A stretch of 64,000 bases of DNA. Source: Bacillota bacterium. GTDB lineage: Bacteria; Bacillota; Clostridia; Acetivibrionales; DTU013. Positions 63,302 through 64,000 of the stretch are shown here, piece by piece. The DNA is taken from contig JAFABI010000067.1 in NCBI GenBank assembly GCA_023426125.1, forward strand, positions 69,329 to 133,328. Direction: 5' to 3'. The notes below the pieces were generated by a model. It was given only the letters and a program-made list of their open reading frames with translations, ran no database searches and was not told where the DNA came from. The position numbers and the translations under genes were made by a program. Each line of letters opens with the position of its first letter. Position 1 is the stretch's first letter.

Positions 63302-63318
63302 AATAATATCCTCCTTGT

Positions 63319-63505
63319 GCCTCCGAGGTTAGTTGACGGGTTTGGGTCGAGGAACCCTACAAAACCACAGAGGTCAGAAATCAAATATCAGAAATCAGAT
63401 TTTAAACGCTTTATTCAATCTGTTTTCTGTTCTTGATTCTTTGTTCTCTGCTTTTTTGATTCACCCCTTGAATTGCATCCCCCGTACTCCGTATGGAGAT
63501 TCGGC
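63319..63505 (-). promoter_or_regulatory. c-di-AMP riboswitch (ydaO/yuaA type)
   Basis: Read leftwards from 63505: GCCGAATC, a CTCC/GGAG hairpin, TACGGGGGA, AGGGGTGAATC, a variable AT-rich arm closed by CAGAG/CTCTG, GTAGGGTTCC, then CCCGTCAACTAACCTCGGAGGC. These match the conserved blocks of the ydaO class in the right order (compare GCCGAATCC..., GGGGTTAATC, GTAGGG, CCGACAGCTAACTCCGGAGGC in the Thermoanaerobacter RNA). It ends 18 nt before the gene start. A TATACT at 63515-63520 on the minus strand may be the -10 box. Confidence 0.9.
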
Positions 63506-63681
63506 TTTTTCTGTAGTATAACAGAGGGGTACCCCCTGAATCCATACTAAATTTATGGATGGGAAGGATGATATTCTCAGAAGGGGTAATAATTGAGCGG
63601 ATGATCATTACAAAAGTTGGTGCGCCTTTATGCATGTTATGGAAAGAATGCGCAACAATCATTGTAGGATACCTGCGGTCC

Positions 63682-63705
63682 TGTAGGGGCAGCCATTGGC
63701 CGTCC
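63682..63705 (+). repeat. REP-like hairpin, family 1
   Basis: TGTAGGGGCAGCCATTGGCC, with one stem mismatch relative to the CGGCCA/TGGCCG form. Confidence 0.75.
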
Positions 63706-63713
63706 TCCCTTCG

Positions 63714-63803
63714 TGCGACAGAGGATTGTCCACTATCGAAAATACACGGGGACGGTTCTACTGTATGCTTTGGCATACAGTAGAACCGTCCCCGTGTATT
63801 TTC
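63714..63803. repeat. Repeat family 2: half-element and perfect 31-bp inverted repeat
   Basis: A degenerate element (GCGACAGAGGATTGTCC, from about 63715) is followed by perfect 31-bp arms at 63738-63768 and 63773-63803 with a 4-nt loop (TTTG). Each arm includes ACGGGGACGGTTCTACTGTA or its complement. Confidence 0.9.
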
Positions 63804-63829
63804 CGAACTAAGGTGGATAGCTCCCTGGC

Positions 63830-63929
63830 TGTCATTGCGAGGAGCCCTGCGACGCGGCAATCTCAACTTCCAGCAAGGATAGCATCATAGAGATTGCTTC
63901 GCTCCACTTACGTTCCACTCGCAATGACA
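63830..63929. repeat. Repeat family 3: TCATTGCGAGGAG-type inverted element
   Basis: TGTCATTGCGAG (63830-63841) and CTCGCAATGACA (63918-63929) are outer arms; GGCAATCTC and GAGATTGC form inner arms. The sequence GATTGCTTCGCTCCACTTACG resembles a repeat commonly seen across unrelated bacterial genomes. The stretch 63506-64000 contains no gene. Confidence 0.75.
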
Positions 63930-63930
63930 G

Positions 63931-63994
63931 GGTGTCAAGGGGTGTCAACAACCCCGCCCTTGACACCCCCGGATACGCAATGCGTGCCCCTACA
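63931..63994. repeat. Inverted repeat and terminal REP copy
   Basis: GGTGTCAAGG (63931-63940) is complemented by CCTTGACACC further right. A family 1 REP in inverted orientation (63971-63994) with a third stem variant (ACGCA/TGCGT) follows at the window end. Confidence 0.65.
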
Positions 63995-64000
63995 GTCGAT

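Noticed and set aside
63411..63866. 151-codon minus-strand frame near the window end
   Set aside because: It crosses the riboswitch region and the 31-bp inverted repeat and is made of repeat DNA.
75..63994. CRISPR array from the repeated GTAGGGGCG elements
   Set aside because: Copies are dispersed, in both orientations, without regular spacers or cas genes.

Overview
The window looks like chromosomal DNA from an anaerobic, endospore-forming, polysaccharide-degrading member of the Clostridia. This is an inference from gene content: a small acid-soluble spore protein, a LysM/SleB-type hydrolase behind a c-di-AMP riboswitch, a phosphate butyryltransferase/butyrate kinase pair, flavodoxin/DUF3793, solitary SecA2-like ATPase, and two sugar ABC transporters of the LplB/YtcP/lipoprotein type paired with membrane-anchored AraC regulators. 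Strong AGGAGG-type ribosome binding sites precede most genes. No rRNA, tRNA, CRISPR array, prophage or transposase gene was seen.

Layout. 0-6 kb: D-lyxose isomerase, cyclophilin, the GTPase YsxC/EngB, a DUF188 protein and a SecA2-like ATPase. 6-14 kb: a membrane AraC regulator divergent from a sugar ABC transporter and a GH29 fucosidase. 14-20 kb: a zinc-ribbon protein with a long leader, a DEAD-box helicase, a GH78 rhamnosidase and its divergent AraC regulator. 20-28 kb: a Cys-cluster protein, topoisomerase III, and a two-component system followed by a MacB-like ATPase and FtsX-like permease. 28-33 kb: an iron-stress pair (flavodoxin, DUF3793) with a palindromic operator, then a peroxide-stress operon (PerR, AhpC, a domain-permuted AhpF). 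33-39 kb: a GPH sugar symporter, ChbG/YdjC deacetylase, AraR-like GntR regulator and PHP metallohydrolase, then an APC permease and the spore protein. 39-50 kb: a second membrane AraC regulator divergent from two solute-binding lipoproteins, two permeases and a GHL6-like hydrolase. 50-64 kb: methyltransferase/DUF362, a YjfB-like protein, an M14 peptidase, a GAF histidine kinase with NarL-type regulator, a receiver-only protein, an ECF sigma factor, ptb-buk, a C92-type peptidase and the riboswitch-controlled spore/cell-wall hydrolase.

How the parts fit. Three or four loci handle plant or host glycans (rhamnose, fucose, lyxose/mannose and unidentified oligosaccharides), each with its own regulator and candidate operators. 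Two stress modules sit side by side with readable Fur-family and DtxR-like palindromes. Carbon flow can end in butyrate or branched-chain acids through Ptb-Buk.

The intergenic DNA is the most unusual part. It carries at least 20 copies of a REP-like hairpin whose stem varies with compensation, a second repeat family built on a GGGACGGTTCT core (including a perfect 31-bp inverted repeat), a MITE family of about 117 bp in four copies, two other TIR-bounded elements, and one structured element of unknown identity in two copies, one of them just upstream of the SecA2-like gene.
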